Below are positions 52,465 to 61,691 of a stretch of DNA of 64,000 nt, one piece after another. The stretch is from Candidatus Baltobacteraceae bacterium. GTDB taxonomy: Bacteria; Vulcanimicrobiota; Vulcanimicrobiia; Vulcanimicrobiales; Vulcanimicrobiaceae. Where the stretch lies: assembly GCA_036488875.1 (NCBI GenBank), contig DASXGW010000001.1, forward strand, positions 491,312 through 555,311, written 5' to 3'. Position 1 is the first letter of the stretch; every line of letters begins with the position of its first letter. A model generated the notes under the pieces. It searched no databases, had not been told where the DNA came from, and was given only the letters and a program-made list of their open reading frames with translations. The position numbers were made by a program, and so were the translations under genes.

Positions 52465-54233
52465 TCCTCGACGCCGAGCGCGTCGAGCAGCGGTTTGAGC
52501 CGGTGTGCGTAACGGCGCCACTTTCCGACCGAGCCGCGATAAATCGGCTTGCGAACCTGGACGACGCTGGCCGTTTGGACGGGCCGCTGCGTTTCGTGAA
52601 AGCGCAGACACGCGTCGTTCCAGTCCAGGCAGCAGAAGTCGACGATGCGACGCGCCGCGGCCTCGATATCCGCGACGACGTCTTCGTACCGCACGTCGAG
52701 AATGGTTCCCGGCGGTAAGACGCGCTCCCAGTGATCGAGGAGCGCTTCGTACGCGCGGTAATACCGGCCGAGCTCGCCGAGGTCGTACGTAAACGACTGT
52801 CCCTCGGCAAAAAGAATTTGAAAGCAAGAAAGGCAGGTGTCGACGGGATCTCGCCGGGCGCGAATGATGCGCGCGCGCGGCAGCGCGAGATGCATGAGGC
52901 CGACGTAGGTGGCGTTCGCCGGCATCTTGTCGGTGACGCGAACGGCTTGCGGCGCCATCCGTGCCACGGCAGTCACGTAGCGAGCACCGATGTCGCGGAT
53001 TTGCTCTCGGGTGGCTGATGCCATCGCCGCGACATCGATAGCCCGCTCCGAGTCACCGGCGAGCGCGACGCGCGCGATGTCCTGAAAGTGGGGGAGTTCG
53101 CCCGCGGCGTACACGCTCGGATGACTGGCGAGAATCTGCTCGATCAGCGTGGTTCCCGAGCGCGGCATCCCCACGATAAACACGGGCAGGTCCGACGGAT
53201 CGCCCCAGCCGGAGCGCTCGCGCATAAACTCCGGGCCGACAAACGCCGACGTGCGTGCGAGCGAGGAGAGCTCCTCACCGGCATCGTAGTCCACGACCGA
53301 ACGTTTGAGGGCGTTTCCGCGCGCGAGGTAGTCGAAAGCGCGTTCCGGCTCGCCGGCTGTGTCGAGCGCCTTCCCGAGTGCGAAATAGGCGCCGATCCGC
53401 TCGTTCTTCGACAGTGAGGGATCGCGGGCTAAGCGTTCCATCGTCTCCAGACGCGGATCCCCTAGTGTGAATCGCGTTACGACGGCTAGCCGCCCGTAGT
53501 GATTCACGTTCTCGGGAGCGAGCTCGATCGCGCGCTCGAAGCGCTCTTTGGCTTGGGCGATATCGCCCAGCTCGAGTTCGACGTTGCCGAGGTTGGCGTG
53601 TGCCTCCGCGAAATCGGGATCGAGCTGGAGCGCCGTGCGGCAGTGGGCTAAGGCTTCGTCATAGCGTTCCAGCCTGCGCAGAACGCCGCCCAGCGTCGAG
53701 TGGGTTCGCGCGTCGTGCGGATCGAGCTCGAGCAGCCGGTGAAGCGGGTCGAGCGCGTCCTTCGGTCGATCCGCGGCGGCCAGGATCCCGGCAAGGCCGC
53801 GAAGAGCCTCCGGCGATTCCGGTGCGAGTGCGACGGCGTTGCGGTAACATGCCTCAGCCTCACGGAGGCGCTCGAGCGCGTGCAACGCCGCGCCGAGCCC
53901 GATGAGGGTCGCTACGTGCGCCGGGGCGCGTTTGCGCGTGGCGTTAAGCTGCGCCATGGCCTGGTTCGGCCGGCCAAGTGCGAGCAGAAGAGCACCGACG
54001 TGATAGTGCGCCTCGATGGAGTCTGGGCGGAGCGCCGCCGCTTCGCACATGAGCGCGTAGGCGTCGTCGTAGCGTTTTTGGGCGGCGCGCATCTGCGCAA
54101 GGTAGTATCTTGCATCGAAGTCGCCGGGGTCAGCGAGCAGGATCCCCTCGTAGCACCGGGCCGCCTCGTCCAGCCGGCCATGGCGGTGATGGATCAGCGC
54201 TTTTTCGAGCGCCGGGGCGATCGGCGACGTCAC
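52461..54233 (-). CDS. TPR-repeat sulfotransferase
   Basis: A 590-residue fusion. Residues about 10-260 hold tandem TPR repeats (EAHANLGNVELELGDIAQA). The sulfotransferase domain starts near 345 with the PAPS loop FIVGMPRSGTTLIEQIL, then AAGELPHFQ, VTDKMPANA and IIRARRDPVDTCLSCF (3'-phosphate site). GTG 54233. Related TPR-sulfotransferases are common in bacteria and act on unknown small or protein targets. Operon with the SET-like gene. Confidence 0.92.
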   Translation of the reverse strand: MTSPIAPALEKALIHHRHGRLDEAARCYEGILLADPGDFDARYYLAQMRAAQKRYDDAYALMCEAAALRPDSIEAHYHVGALLLALGRPNQAMAQLNATRKRAPAHVATLIGLGAALHALERLREAEACYRNAVALAPESPEALRGLAGILAAADRPKDALDPLHRLLELDPHDARTHSTLGGVLRRLERYDEALAHCRTALQLDPDFAEAHANLGNVELELGDIAQAKERFERAIELAPENVNHYGRLAVVTRFTLGDPRLETMERLARDPSLSKNERIGAYFALGKALDTAGEPERAFDYLARGNALKRSVVDYDAGEELSSLARTSAFVGPEFMRERSGWGDPSDLPVFIVGMPRSGTTLIEQILASHPSVYAAGELPHFQDIARVALAGDSERAIDVAAMASATREQIRDIGARYVTAVARMAPQAVRVTDKMPANATYVGLMHLALPRARIIRARRDPVDTCLSCFQILFAEGQSFTYDLGELGRYYRAYEALLDHWERVLPPGTILDVRYEDVVADIEAAARRIVDFCCLDWNDACLRFHETQRPVQTASVVQVRKPIYRGSVGKWRRYAHRLKPLLDALGVEE

Positions 54234-54249
54234 GCTTCCGGTATTCGGC

Positions 54250-54276
54250 TAAACTCTCTCTTTAAATAACCGATGA
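54250..54276 (+). promoter_or_regulatory. Sigma-28-like flagellar promoter before flgF
   Basis: TAAA at 54250-54253, a 15-base spacer and ACCGATGA at 54269-54276, six of eight positions of GCCGATAA and the same spacing as the flgB promoter. It lies in the only non-coding gap (54234-54382) upstream of the large flagellar operon. Confidence 0.6.
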
Positions 54277-54382
54277 CCGTGATAGACGCGGCTGGACGCC
54301 TTTGCACGAGGTGGAGCCGCGGCGGAACCCGATCGATTGACGGTTTCGCAGGAAATAACCGGCTCGTGCGGAGGTTTTTGTT

Positions 54383-55213
54383 TTGGTACGTGGCCTGTAC
54401 GCCGCGGCGAGTGGAGCACTCGTAGCCCAGAGCCAAGCCGATAACGTTGCGAACAATCTCGCCAACGTTAACTCGAGCGGCTTCAAGCAGACGCTGCTGC
54501 AAATTGAGTCGGCTCCAACGCTCGATATCTACCGAATTCAAACCGATCCCGGACATGCCGCCGGGCGCGCGCTTCCGGGCGTTCCCGTTGCGGTTCCCGT
54601 CGGCGCACTCGGAACCGGATCGCAGGTCTACGACACGCCCGAAGACTTCGCGCAAGGGCCGCTGCAGCAAACCGGCAACCCTCTCGACATCGCGCTGACC
54701 GGCACGAATCAGTTCTTCACGATCGGCACGCCCAACGGCGTTCGGTATACGCGCGACGGTCAGTTCGCGCTCGATGCGAACGGCACGCTGCGCACGATGG
54801 ACGGCAATCCCGTGCTCAACACGCAAGGGCAAGCGATCAACTTCAACACGCAGCAGGGTCCAGTGACGTTCAATCCCGACGGTACCATCACGCAAGCGCC
54901 CCAAGCCGGACAGACCGCCGCGGCATCGACGCAGGTCGGTACGCTGCAGGTTGCGTCGTTCGGCAATCTGCTCGCGCTGCGCAAAGAGGGCGACAACAAC
55001 TTCGTCGATACCGGCAACGCGAACGCGGCCGCGGCGCAAAACGTCGGAGTGCAGCAAGGTTTTCTCGAGCGGAGCAACGGCAACGTCGTTCGCTCTATGG
55101 TTGATTTGATCACGGCCGAGCGTTGGTTCGATGCCAACGAGCGGGTGATCAAAGCCGAAGACGACGCCACGAGTCAAGATATCACCTACCTCGCCAAACC
55201 AGCGAACGGATAG
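54383..55213 (+). CDS. flgF: Flagellar basal-body rod protein FlgF
   Basis: A 276-residue rod protein of the FlgF/FlgG family. N-terminus GLYAAASGALVAQSQADNVA and NNLANVNSSGFK; hook/rod domain YTRDGQFALDANG; C-terminus VRSMVDLITAERWFDANERV. It differs from FlgG in the last block, so FlgF is the better call. TTG 54383 is the only sensible start and has cggagg eight bases upstream. Confidence 0.9.
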   Translation: MVRGLYAAASGALVAQSQADNVANNLANVNSSGFKQTLLQIESAPTLDIYRIQTDPGHAAGRALPGVPVAVPVGALGTGSQVYDTPEDFAQGPLQQTGNPLDIALTGTNQFFTIGTPNGVRYTRDGQFALDANGTLRTMDGNPVLNTQGQAINFNTQQGPVTFNPDGTITQAPQAGQTAAASTQVGTLQVASFGNLLALRKEGDNNFVDTGNANAAAAQNVGVQQGFLERSNGNVVRSMVDLITAERWFDANERVIKAEDDATSQDITYLAKPANG

Positions 55214-55231
55214 CGGGAGCAAGATAACGCC

Positions 55232-56023
55232 ATGATGCGAGCACTCTACTCGGCAGCCAGCGGGATGATCGCCCAGCAATACAACATGGACACGATCTCC
55301 AACAACCTGGCCAACGTCAACACGACCGGTTTCAAGGGAAACTTGGCACACTTTCAGGATCTGATCTATCAGACGATCCAATCGCCGGGCTCACCGGTCG
55401 GTGCGGCGATCGTTCCCGTGGGTCAAGACGTGGGTCTCGGCGTCAAAGTTGGATCCTCGGAAAAGATCTTTACCCAAGGCTCGCTCGTGCAGACCGACGG
55501 GCCGCTGGACATGGCCATCAACGGCGACGGCTTTTTCCAGATCACGCTGCCGGACGGCACGACGGCGTACACGCGCGACGGCCACTTCACTCAAGACGCC
55601 AACGGAGCGGTCGTGACGTCGGACGGGTATTTTATCCAGCCGCAGATCACGATTCCGCAGAACGCGACGTCGATTCAGGTCGGCTCGGACGGAACCGTGA
55701 CGGCGCAAGTGCCCGGCAGCACGACGCCGCAAAATCTCGGGCAACTCACGCTGGCGCGGTTCGTCAATAACGCCGGCCTTGCGCCGCAAGGCAGCAACTA
55801 CTTCCTGCAAACCGCGGCGAGTGGACCGCCGATCGTCACGCAGCCGGGTCTCAACGGAGCCGGCCAGCTGCAAAACAAGTGGCTGGAGAACTCCAACGTG
55901 CAAGTCGTCAACGAGATCGTCAACATGATCGTCGCGCAGCGCGCGTACGAGGCGAACTCCAAAGCGATCGGCGCGTCGGATCAGATGCTGCAGACCGCCA
56001 TCCAGATACCGCCGTTCCAATAG
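55232..56023 (+). CDS. flgG: Flagellar basal-body distal rod protein FlgG
   Basis: A 263-residue distal rod protein. It begins MMRALYSAASGMIAQQYNMD and has NNLANVNTTGFKG, DGPLDMAINGDGFFQI, YTRDGHFTQDANG, and ends VVNEIVNMIVAQRAYEANSKA. Typical length and all signatures. 18 bases after flgF with agcaagataac between. Confidence 0.97.
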   Translation: MMRALYSAASGMIAQQYNMDTISNNLANVNTTGFKGNLAHFQDLIYQTIQSPGSPVGAAIVPVGQDVGLGVKVGSSEKIFTQGSLVQTDGPLDMAINGDGFFQITLPDGTTAYTRDGHFTQDANGAVVTSDGYFIQPQITIPQNATSIQVGSDGTVTAQVPGSTTPQNLGQLTLARFVNNAGLAPQGSNYFLQTAASGPPIVTQPGLNGAGQLQNKWLENSNVQVVNEIVNMIVAQRAYEANSKAIGASDQMLQTAIQIPPFQ

Positions 56024-56034
56024 GTCGATAAACG

Positions 56035-56748
56035 ATGCGTACGCTCTCGCTGCTTCTCGCGATCCTGGTCTCGGCCGCAATCTGCGCGCCGCAGCCGGCT
56101 CGCGCCCAAGCGGAGACGCAGCGTATCAGCGGCACCGCGTTCGTCGCGCTGGCAAAGCACGCGATCGGTACGATCGCGGTGTCGGGCGACAGCGCGCTGG
56201 TGCAAGCCGCCCCCGTTCGGGATCAAATCGTACCGTCGGGCGCCGTATCGCTGGTCGTCGAATCGCCGCTGGCGACGCCGACGTACGTCAACGTACCGAT
56301 CGACGTCGACGTCGACGGTTCGTTCCTGCGCACGGTCTTCGTCGGCTACCGGATGCAGCAATACGTTCGTACGGCAGTTGCCGCGCACGACCTCGTTGCC
56401 GGTACGGTGATCGCTTCCGACGACCTCACGATGGCGCGCGTTCCATGGAACGGGCGCTTGGGCAACGGCACCGACGTCCTCGTCGGACGTAAGGTCTTCG
56501 TGCCGTTCCGTAAAGGGCAGCCGGTGTACATCGAGGAGACGCAAACCAACGTCATCGTCAAGCCGGGTTCTTCGGTCGTGCTGATCGTCAACGACGGCGG
56601 CGTCTCGGTGGTCGCGCAAGGCGTCGCGCGCACGGGCGGCGGCCTGGGCGACGAGGTGTCCGTCTACAACCCTTCGACCAATCACACGCTTTCGGGAATG
56701 GTGGTCGGCCCGGATCGCGTGCAGCTCGACATCATGGGTGAACAGTGA
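56035..56748 (+). CDS. flgA: P-ring assembly chaperone FlgA
   Basis: A 237-residue periplasmic protein with a signal peptide (residues 1-24, ARAQ). The SAF domain is visible at VRTAVAAHDLVAGTVIASDDL and GRKVFVPFRKGQPVYIE, with the C-terminal VKPGSSVVLIVNDGGVSV. It helps FlgI form the P ring. The stop overlaps flgH. Confidence 0.92.
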   Translation: MRTLSLLLAILVSAAICAPQPARAQAETQRISGTAFVALAKHAIGTIAVSGDSALVQAAPVRDQIVPSGAVSLVVESPLATPTYVNVPIDVDVDGSFLRTVFVGYRMQQYVRTAVAAHDLVAGTVIASDDLTMARVPWNGRLGNGTDVLVGRKVFVPFRKGQPVYIEETQTNVIVKPGSSVVLIVNDGGVSVVAQGVARTGGGLGDEVSVYNPSTNHTLSGMVVGPDRVQLDIMGEQ

Positions 56749-57317
56749 TGATAAACAAAGCTATCGCGACGTTTACGGCAGCGTTTTTCGCATGCGCGCT
56801 CGCCGCGCAGGCAGACACATTGTATCAATCCGCGCCGCCGCCGGCCGGTCCGGGACATCCGTTGCGCTTGGGCCCCGACCATCGCGCGTCGCAGATTGGC
56901 GACTTGGTCTACATCATCTTCGATTTCAACGATTCGAACTCGCACACGGCCAACTACACGAGCAGCAAGGCGGCCGGATTCTCGCTCACCGGGTTGTTCC
57001 ACATTCCGGCGATCAGCGGCTCGACCAACGCCGCGTCGGCGAAGGCCGCCAGCGGCGCCGACTCGTTCGTGTCGACGATGATGGCTACGGTCACCGACGT
57101 GTTGCCGAGCGGCGTGATGAAGGTCGCGGGCGATCAGGGCGTCGTGATCAACGGTCGTAACCAGACGTTGCACATCACCGGATTCGTTCGACCCGAGGAT
57201 CTCGACCAAACCGACGCCGTGCTGAGCTCGCGCGTCGCCAACGTACAAGCCAACTTCAACGGCGACAATCCCAAAGGCAAGGGCCTTCTCCAACGCATCG
57301 TGGAGTTTTTATTTTAA
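56748..57317 (+). CDS. flgH: Flagellar L-ring protein FlgH
   Basis: A 189-residue ring protein. It has RASQIGDLVYIIFDF (the GD-x-V/I core) and the end QTLHITGFVRPEDLDQTD. A signal peptide is visible (AQA-DT) but no proper lipobox; FFAC near residue 17 is non-consensus. FlgH is usually a lipoprotein, so anchoring may differ. ATG 56748 overlaps the flgA stop (TGATG). Confidence 0.9.
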   Translation: MINKAIATFTAAFFACALAAQADTLYQSAPPPAGPGHPLRLGPDHRASQIGDLVYIIFDFNDSNSHTANYTSSKAAGFSLTGLFHIPAISGSTNAASAKAASGADSFVSTMMATVTDVLPSGVMKVAGDQGVVINGRNQTLHITGFVRPEDLDQTDAVLSSRVANVQANFNGDNPKGKGLLQRIVEFLF

Positions 57318-57343
57318 TGAAAAGGCGCTCCGGCTCCGCCTCC

Positions 57344-57382
57344 GCGCCCCCCACTTCGTGGGGCCCCCATCCCATGGGGCGC
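57344..57382 (+). repeat. Tandem hairpins in the flgH-flgI junction
   Basis: Two six-base-pair hairpins, CCCCAC/GTGGGG (57349-57363) and CCCCAT/ATGGGG (57365-57379), lie side by side inside an outer pair GCGCCCC/GGGGCGC (57344-57350, 57376-57382). The layout is clover-like and sits before the signal peptide start of flgI. It could set the FlgH/FlgI ratio. Confidence 0.55.
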
Positions 57383-57448
57383 TTGAACATTTCGTCTGGC
57401 GAGCGTTCCCCTAGGGCGCCCCAAACGAACTCTGGAGCCACTGCAAAG

Positions 57449-58591
57449 ATGTACAGATACCATCCACAATTTTTGACGCGCGTTGCCGCCCTTGCCGCTG
57501 GTCTCATGATGCTGGCAAGCGGATCGGTCGCATTCGCGGGGCCGGCCGACAACGTCGTACGCGTGAAGAACATCGCGCACGTCCAGGGCGTTACCGGTAA
57601 CCAGCTCGTCGGCTACGGCCTCGTTACGGGCTTGCAAGGGACCGGCGACTCGACGTCGGTGATCTTCACGAGCCAGACGATTCAGAACGTTCTGCAATCG
57701 TTCGGATTGAGCGTAACGCAGACCGAAGTCCGCACGCGCGACGTTGCCGCGGTGATCGTCACGGCGACATTGCCGCCGTTCGCGCACTCCGGCGACAACG
57801 TGGACGTGGTGGTTTCGGCGATGGGCGACGCCACCAGCTTGCAGGGCGGAACGCTCGTGCTGACGGAGATGCGCGCGGCTAACAACCTCGTCTACGCGAC
57901 GGCGCAAGGCCCGGTTTCGGTCGGCGGCTTCGTCGCCGGCGCCAGCGGCTCGACCATCAATCAGAACTTTACGGGCGCCGGGCGCATTCCCAACGGCGCG
58001 ATCATCGCGCGCGACATGGTCACGCCGCTGCAGACCGATCCGAGCGGGTTCAACTACGTGCTCACGACGCCGGACTATAAATCGGCCGCGAACTTAGCCT
58101 CGGTGCTCAACGGGCGGTTCGGCGGCGGTACCGCGTCGGCGCTCGACGCGGAAACCGTGCACGTCAACTTGCCGCAGTACTACCACAACAACCCCGTGCA
58201 GTTTCTCGCGGACGCGTCGGACCTGTCGATGACGCAAGACGAGATGGCCAGGGTCGTGATGAACGAGCGTACCGGCACGGTGGTCTTCGGCGGCGACATC
58301 CGGTTAGCGCCTTGCGCGATCGCGCACGGCAACCTCTCGATCACGATCGCCACGACCAATCAGGTGGTTCAACCGAATCCGCTGGCGCGCGGCAACACGG
58401 CGCTCCAGCAGAACAGCGTGGTGCAGGCGCAGGAGAAGGGGCATCAGTTGACGTTCATCGCAGGCGCCGCGACGCTATCGTCGGTCGTGCGGGCGCTCAA
58501 CGCGCTGGGCGTTTCGCCCCGCGACTTGATCGCCATCGTGCAGGCGCTGCGCGACTCGGGCTCGCTGCAGGCGGACCTGGAGTTGCTATGA
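57449..58591 (+). CDS. flgI: Flagellar P-ring protein FlgI
   Basis: A 380-residue periplasmic ring protein. Signal peptide residues about 5-30 (VAFA-GP). Conserved parts are VRVKNIAHVQGVTGNQLVGYG, GLQGTGDS, SGDNVDVVVSAMGDA and the C-terminal SVVRALNALGVSPRDLIAI. ATG 57449 begins the signal peptide; an in-frame ATG at 57317 (overlapping the flgH stop) would add 44 residues before it, so it is rejected as main start. Overlaps flgJ by four bases. Confidence 0.95.
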   Translation: MYRYHPQFLTRVAALAAGLMMLASGSVAFAGPADNVVRVKNIAHVQGVTGNQLVGYGLVTGLQGTGDSTSVIFTSQTIQNVLQSFGLSVTQTEVRTRDVAAVIVTATLPPFAHSGDNVDVVVSAMGDATSLQGGTLVLTEMRAANNLVYATAQGPVSVGGFVAGASGSTINQNFTGAGRIPNGAIIARDMVTPLQTDPSGFNYVLTTPDYKSAANLASVLNGRFGGGTASALDAETVHVNLPQYYHNNPVQFLADASDLSMTQDEMARVVMNERTGTVVFGGDIRLAPCAIAHGNLSITIATTNQVVQPNPLARGNTALQQNSVVQAQEKGHQLTFIAGAATLSSVVRALNALGVSPRDLIAIVQALRDSGSLQADLELL

Positions 58592-58962
58592 CGACCACGC
58601 CGGTGCACGTCCCGGTAGCGCTCACGACGACGCAGCGTCCTGCTGCGCCCAAGCTGACTGCGGACCAGCAGAAGGCTCTGAAAAATCTTCACGACGCCGC
58701 GACGCAGTTCGAGGGCGTCTTCCTGCAGATGGTCATGAGTGCGATGCGCGACACGGTTCCGCAGTCGTCGATCTTCGGCCAGGATTCGGCCTCGGAATCG
58801 ACCTGGCAATCGATGCTCGACGATCAGTATTCGCAGCAGATGGCCAGTACCGGCGGATTTGGTCTTGCCGCACAGCTCGAGCAGCAGATGCGTCCGCTCG
58901 TTCTCGGTAACGCTAGCCACGAGGCTTCGGCTAACGTCGAAGCACGGGGGATTAACTTGTGA
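58588..58962 (+). CDS. flgJ: Rod-binding protein FlgJ (N-terminal type)
   Basis: A 124-residue protein with the rod-binding domain only: DAATQFEGVFLQMVMSAMRDTV and QSMLDDQYSQQMASTGGFGLA. The muramidase domain of enterobacterial FlgJ is absent, as in many other phyla, so a separate lytic enzyme is needed. ATG 58588 overlaps flgI. The next gene starts 73 bases later. Confidence 0.92.
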   Translation: MTTTPVHVPVALTTTQRPAAPKLTADQQKALKNLHDAATQFEGVFLQMVMSAMRDTVPQSSIFGQDSASESTWQSMLDDQYSQQMASTGGFGLAAQLEQQMRPLVLGNASHEASANVEARGINL

Positions 58963-59035
58963 GCGAGCAGGATGCGAGCCATTGTCACGGACAGGATGTC
59001 CCCGCGCGTCAGCGCGGCGCCCGGAGGGCGGTGAG

Positions 59036-59515
59036 ATGAGCGATTCGTGGGAAACGTTCGCCGGCGCGCTGCAGGAAGAATCCGCCGCGTTGGCACGCGT
59101 CCACGACGCGGCGCTGCGGCTGACCGAAGTGCTAGTGCGTAACCGTGCCGCCGAAATCATGCTCGCCGAAAAGGCGCTCGACGGGGCTCGCCGCGCGTAC
59201 CAAACCATTTCCGCAAAGCGCCGCGGCATGCAGGCGCGCGGTTTCGGCAAGATGACCTTGCGGCAAGTCTGCGCGTACGCGCCGCGCCGTCTTGGCCCGA
59301 CGCTCAATCAACGGCTCTACGAGCTAACGACCTATTCGATCGGTCTGCGAATTACCGCGAACAACAACAAAGCCTTGATCGCCAGCGGCATGGAGCGGCT
59401 GATGAAGGTCACGACCGCGCTTCAGCGCGCCGCCAACGAGGGACCCAAAACCTATCGCCGTCGCGGATTCATTCCTCCGCCGACCAACAGCGTGCTGTTG
59501 AGCAGTAGGGCCTGA
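59036..59515 (+). CDS. flgN: Flagellar hook-protein export chaperone FlgN-like
   Basis: A 159-residue, helical protein. The start SDSWETFAGALQEESAALARV and the long Ala/Leu helices match the FlgN fold; the final part is basic (PKTYRRRGF). Sequence is poorly conserved in this family, so the placement directly before flgK is the main support. ATG 59036 has ggagg just upstream. Overlap with flgK (TGATG). Confidence 0.78.
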   Translation: MSDSWETFAGALQEESAALARVHDAALRLTEVLVRNRAAEIMLAEKALDGARRAYQTISAKRRGMQARGFGKMTLRQVCAYAPRRLGPTLNQRLYELTTYSIGLRITANNNKALIASGMERLMKVTTALQRAANEGPKTYRRRGFIPPPTNSVLLSSRA

Positions 59516-61671
59516 TGGCGTTTTCCGCACCGCAGGGTACGTTTTTCGGCCTCGGGCTCATGAGCACGTCGCTCGACGCGTTCCAGTACGCCGAAAACAT
59601 CACGTCGGACAATATCGCCAACGTCAATACGCCGGGCGCGTCGCGGCAGTCGGTGATATTTACCGAAGCGCCGCCGATCGTCGGAACGATCGGCTCCCCG
59701 GAGCACGTGGCGGGCACGGCCGGCGACGGCGTCATCGTGCAGACGGTCCAGCGCATCCATTCCAATTCGTACGACGAGCTTTTCCGCGGCGCGTCATCCT
59801 CGCAGAACTTCTTCCAAACCGAGCAAACCACGCTCAACGCGGTGCAGTCGAGTTTTGGGGATCCCAACAGCGGCATCAACGCGCAGTACACGGCATTTCA
59901 AGCCGCCATCAACCAGCTCGTCAATCAGGGGTCGAGCGGTCAGTCTACGGCCGTCAACGCCAACGTGCTGGCGCAGGCTCAGGCGCTCGCGAACTCGCTC
60001 AACTCCGCCGCGAGCACGGTGCAGCAGCAAGAGGCGCAAGTTACGCAGCAGGCGGGGACGATCGTTACGACCGTCAACGGTATTCTCGACCAAATCGCCG
60101 CGCTCAACGGTCAGATTCGCGCATCGACGGCAGCGGGCGACAGTCCGAACACCTATGCCGACCAACGCGACAATCTGATCGACCAGCTGTCGCAGTACAT
60201 CTCGACGCAGACGTCGATTCAGCCCGACGGCTCGACGCTCGTCACCGTCAACGGTCAGGCTCTGGTCAACGACACCGTCGCGTACCATCTCTCGCAGCCG
60301 GTGATCGGGACGGCCCCTAACGGCGCATCGATCTTCAAGATCGATTTCTCCTCGACGCCTCCGCCGAACGCATCGAACAACACCGGCATCCCGCTCGGCA
60401 GCGGTCAGCTTGCGGCGCTTTCCGACCTGTATAATAACAAGCTGGCCGTTTACGGCCAACAGCTGGATCAGTTCGCGTCGTCGCTCTCTAACGAAGTCAA
60501 TCGCGTTACCACCTCGGGTTACACCGCCGGCGGTGCGCCCGGAGCCGCGCTGTTCCAGCCGATCGTGCAGACGCTTTCGATCACCGCGAGCAACATCAAA
60601 TGCGGCATCACGGATCCCACCCAGCTTCCGACCGCCCTGGCCAATACGCAAGCCGGATCGCTGGTCGTGCCGCTCAACTCGGCAAATAACACCGTCGACA
60701 CGTTCGCGCAACTCGACCAAAACGCTACGTTTGCCAATCCGCCGGGCGCAGCGGGCACGACGGGAACGCTCAGCGTCAATGTCGACGGCGTCACCGAAAA
60801 CTTCGCTTACGACACCAACGCCGGCCAAAACTCCGACACGATCAACGACTTCGTTACCAACTTCAACGCCGCGCATCTCGGCGTTACCGTTTCGTTCGAT
60901 CCGAGCTCGCAGAAGATCATCTTTCAGCGCGATCCGTCCAACGAGGATCTCGCGCTGCGCGGAGCGCAGCAGGCTAACCCGCAGACGCCGGACTTTACGA
61001 TCACCGACGCCGCGGCAACGGGTGCCGGGGTGCTTTCGGCGCTAGGCGCCGGCGCGATCAACGGCGTCGATCAGAACTCGACGAACGCCTTCGGTCCGGC
61101 CGACGACGGCGTTGCCAACTCGCTCGTAGCGATGTTCAACAGCAACGTCGGCGTGCCCGCGCTCGAGTTTACGAGCGCCGCCGCGGCACCGGCCGGCGCC
61201 GCGTTTACGGTTCAGATTCCGCCGAACAGCTTTTACTCCAATCGCGTGTCGGTCGGACAAGAACTGACGATCGATGCGACCAAAGGCGGCGGCCCGCCGC
61301 AAGAAAACGTGACGGTGTCGTCCATCAGCTTCAACGGGGGCCTCGAGTCGATCACGTTCACGCCCGCGTTGGCTCACGCTGCGGGCTTCTCCATAACGTC
61401 CGCGCAGACACAGACGCTGGGACAGTTCTACGGGAACTTCGTCACGCAGGTGGGTCTCGACGCGCAAACGGCTACGACCGGCACCAATACGCAAACGACG
61501 CTGGCCACCAACATCGATCAGGTGCGCCAGAGCATCTCGGGCATCAATATCGATGAAGAGACCCAGAATCTGATCAAGTATCAAAGCGCGTATACGGCGG
61601 CAGCGCACGTGATCAACGTGCTCAACCAGGTCTTGCAAACCACCATCAACTCACTTGGCGTGGGGCAATGA
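59515..61671 (+). CDS. flgK: Flagellar hook-associated protein 1 FlgK
   Basis: A 718-residue hook-filament junction protein. N-terminus LGLMSTSLDAFQYAENITSD and DNIANVNTPGASRQ; coiled domain with YADQRDNLIDQLSQYI; C-terminus GINIDEETQNLIKYQSAYT. Variable middle domain of 400 residues is probably surface-exposed. ATG 59515. Longer than E. coli FlgK (547). Confidence 0.95.
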   Translation: MAFSAPQGTFFGLGLMSTSLDAFQYAENITSDNIANVNTPGASRQSVIFTEAPPIVGTIGSPEHVAGTAGDGVIVQTVQRIHSNSYDELFRGASSSQNFFQTEQTTLNAVQSSFGDPNSGINAQYTAFQAAINQLVNQGSSGQSTAVNANVLAQAQALANSLNSAASTVQQQEAQVTQQAGTIVTTVNGILDQIAALNGQIRASTAAGDSPNTYADQRDNLIDQLSQYISTQTSIQPDGSTLVTVNGQALVNDTVAYHLSQPVIGTAPNGASIFKIDFSSTPPPNASNNTGIPLGSGQLAALSDLYNNKLAVYGQQLDQFASSLSNEVNRVTTSGYTAGGAPGAALFQPIVQTLSITASNIKCGITDPTQLPTALANTQAGSLVVPLNSANNTVDTFAQLDQNATFANPPGAAGTTGTLSVNVDGVTENFAYDTNAGQNSDTINDFVTNFNAAHLGVTVSFDPSSQKIIFQRDPSNEDLALRGAQQANPQTPDFTITDAAATGAGVLSALGAGAINGVDQNSTNAFGPADDGVANSLVAMFNSNVGVPALEFTSAAAAPAGAAFTVQIPPNSFYSNRVSVGQELTIDATKGGGPPQENVTVSSISFNGGLESITFTPALAHAAGFSITSAQTQTLGQFYGNFVTQVGLDAQTATTGTNTQTTLATNIDQVRQSISGINIDEETQNLIKYQSAYTAAAHVINVLNQVLQTTINSLGVGQ

Positions 61672-61691
61672 CGAGGCAAGGAGGCTAAAGC

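Noticed and set aside
54262..55381. Minus-strand frames overlapping flgF and flgG
   Set aside because: They are antisense to flagellar genes with all expected motifs.
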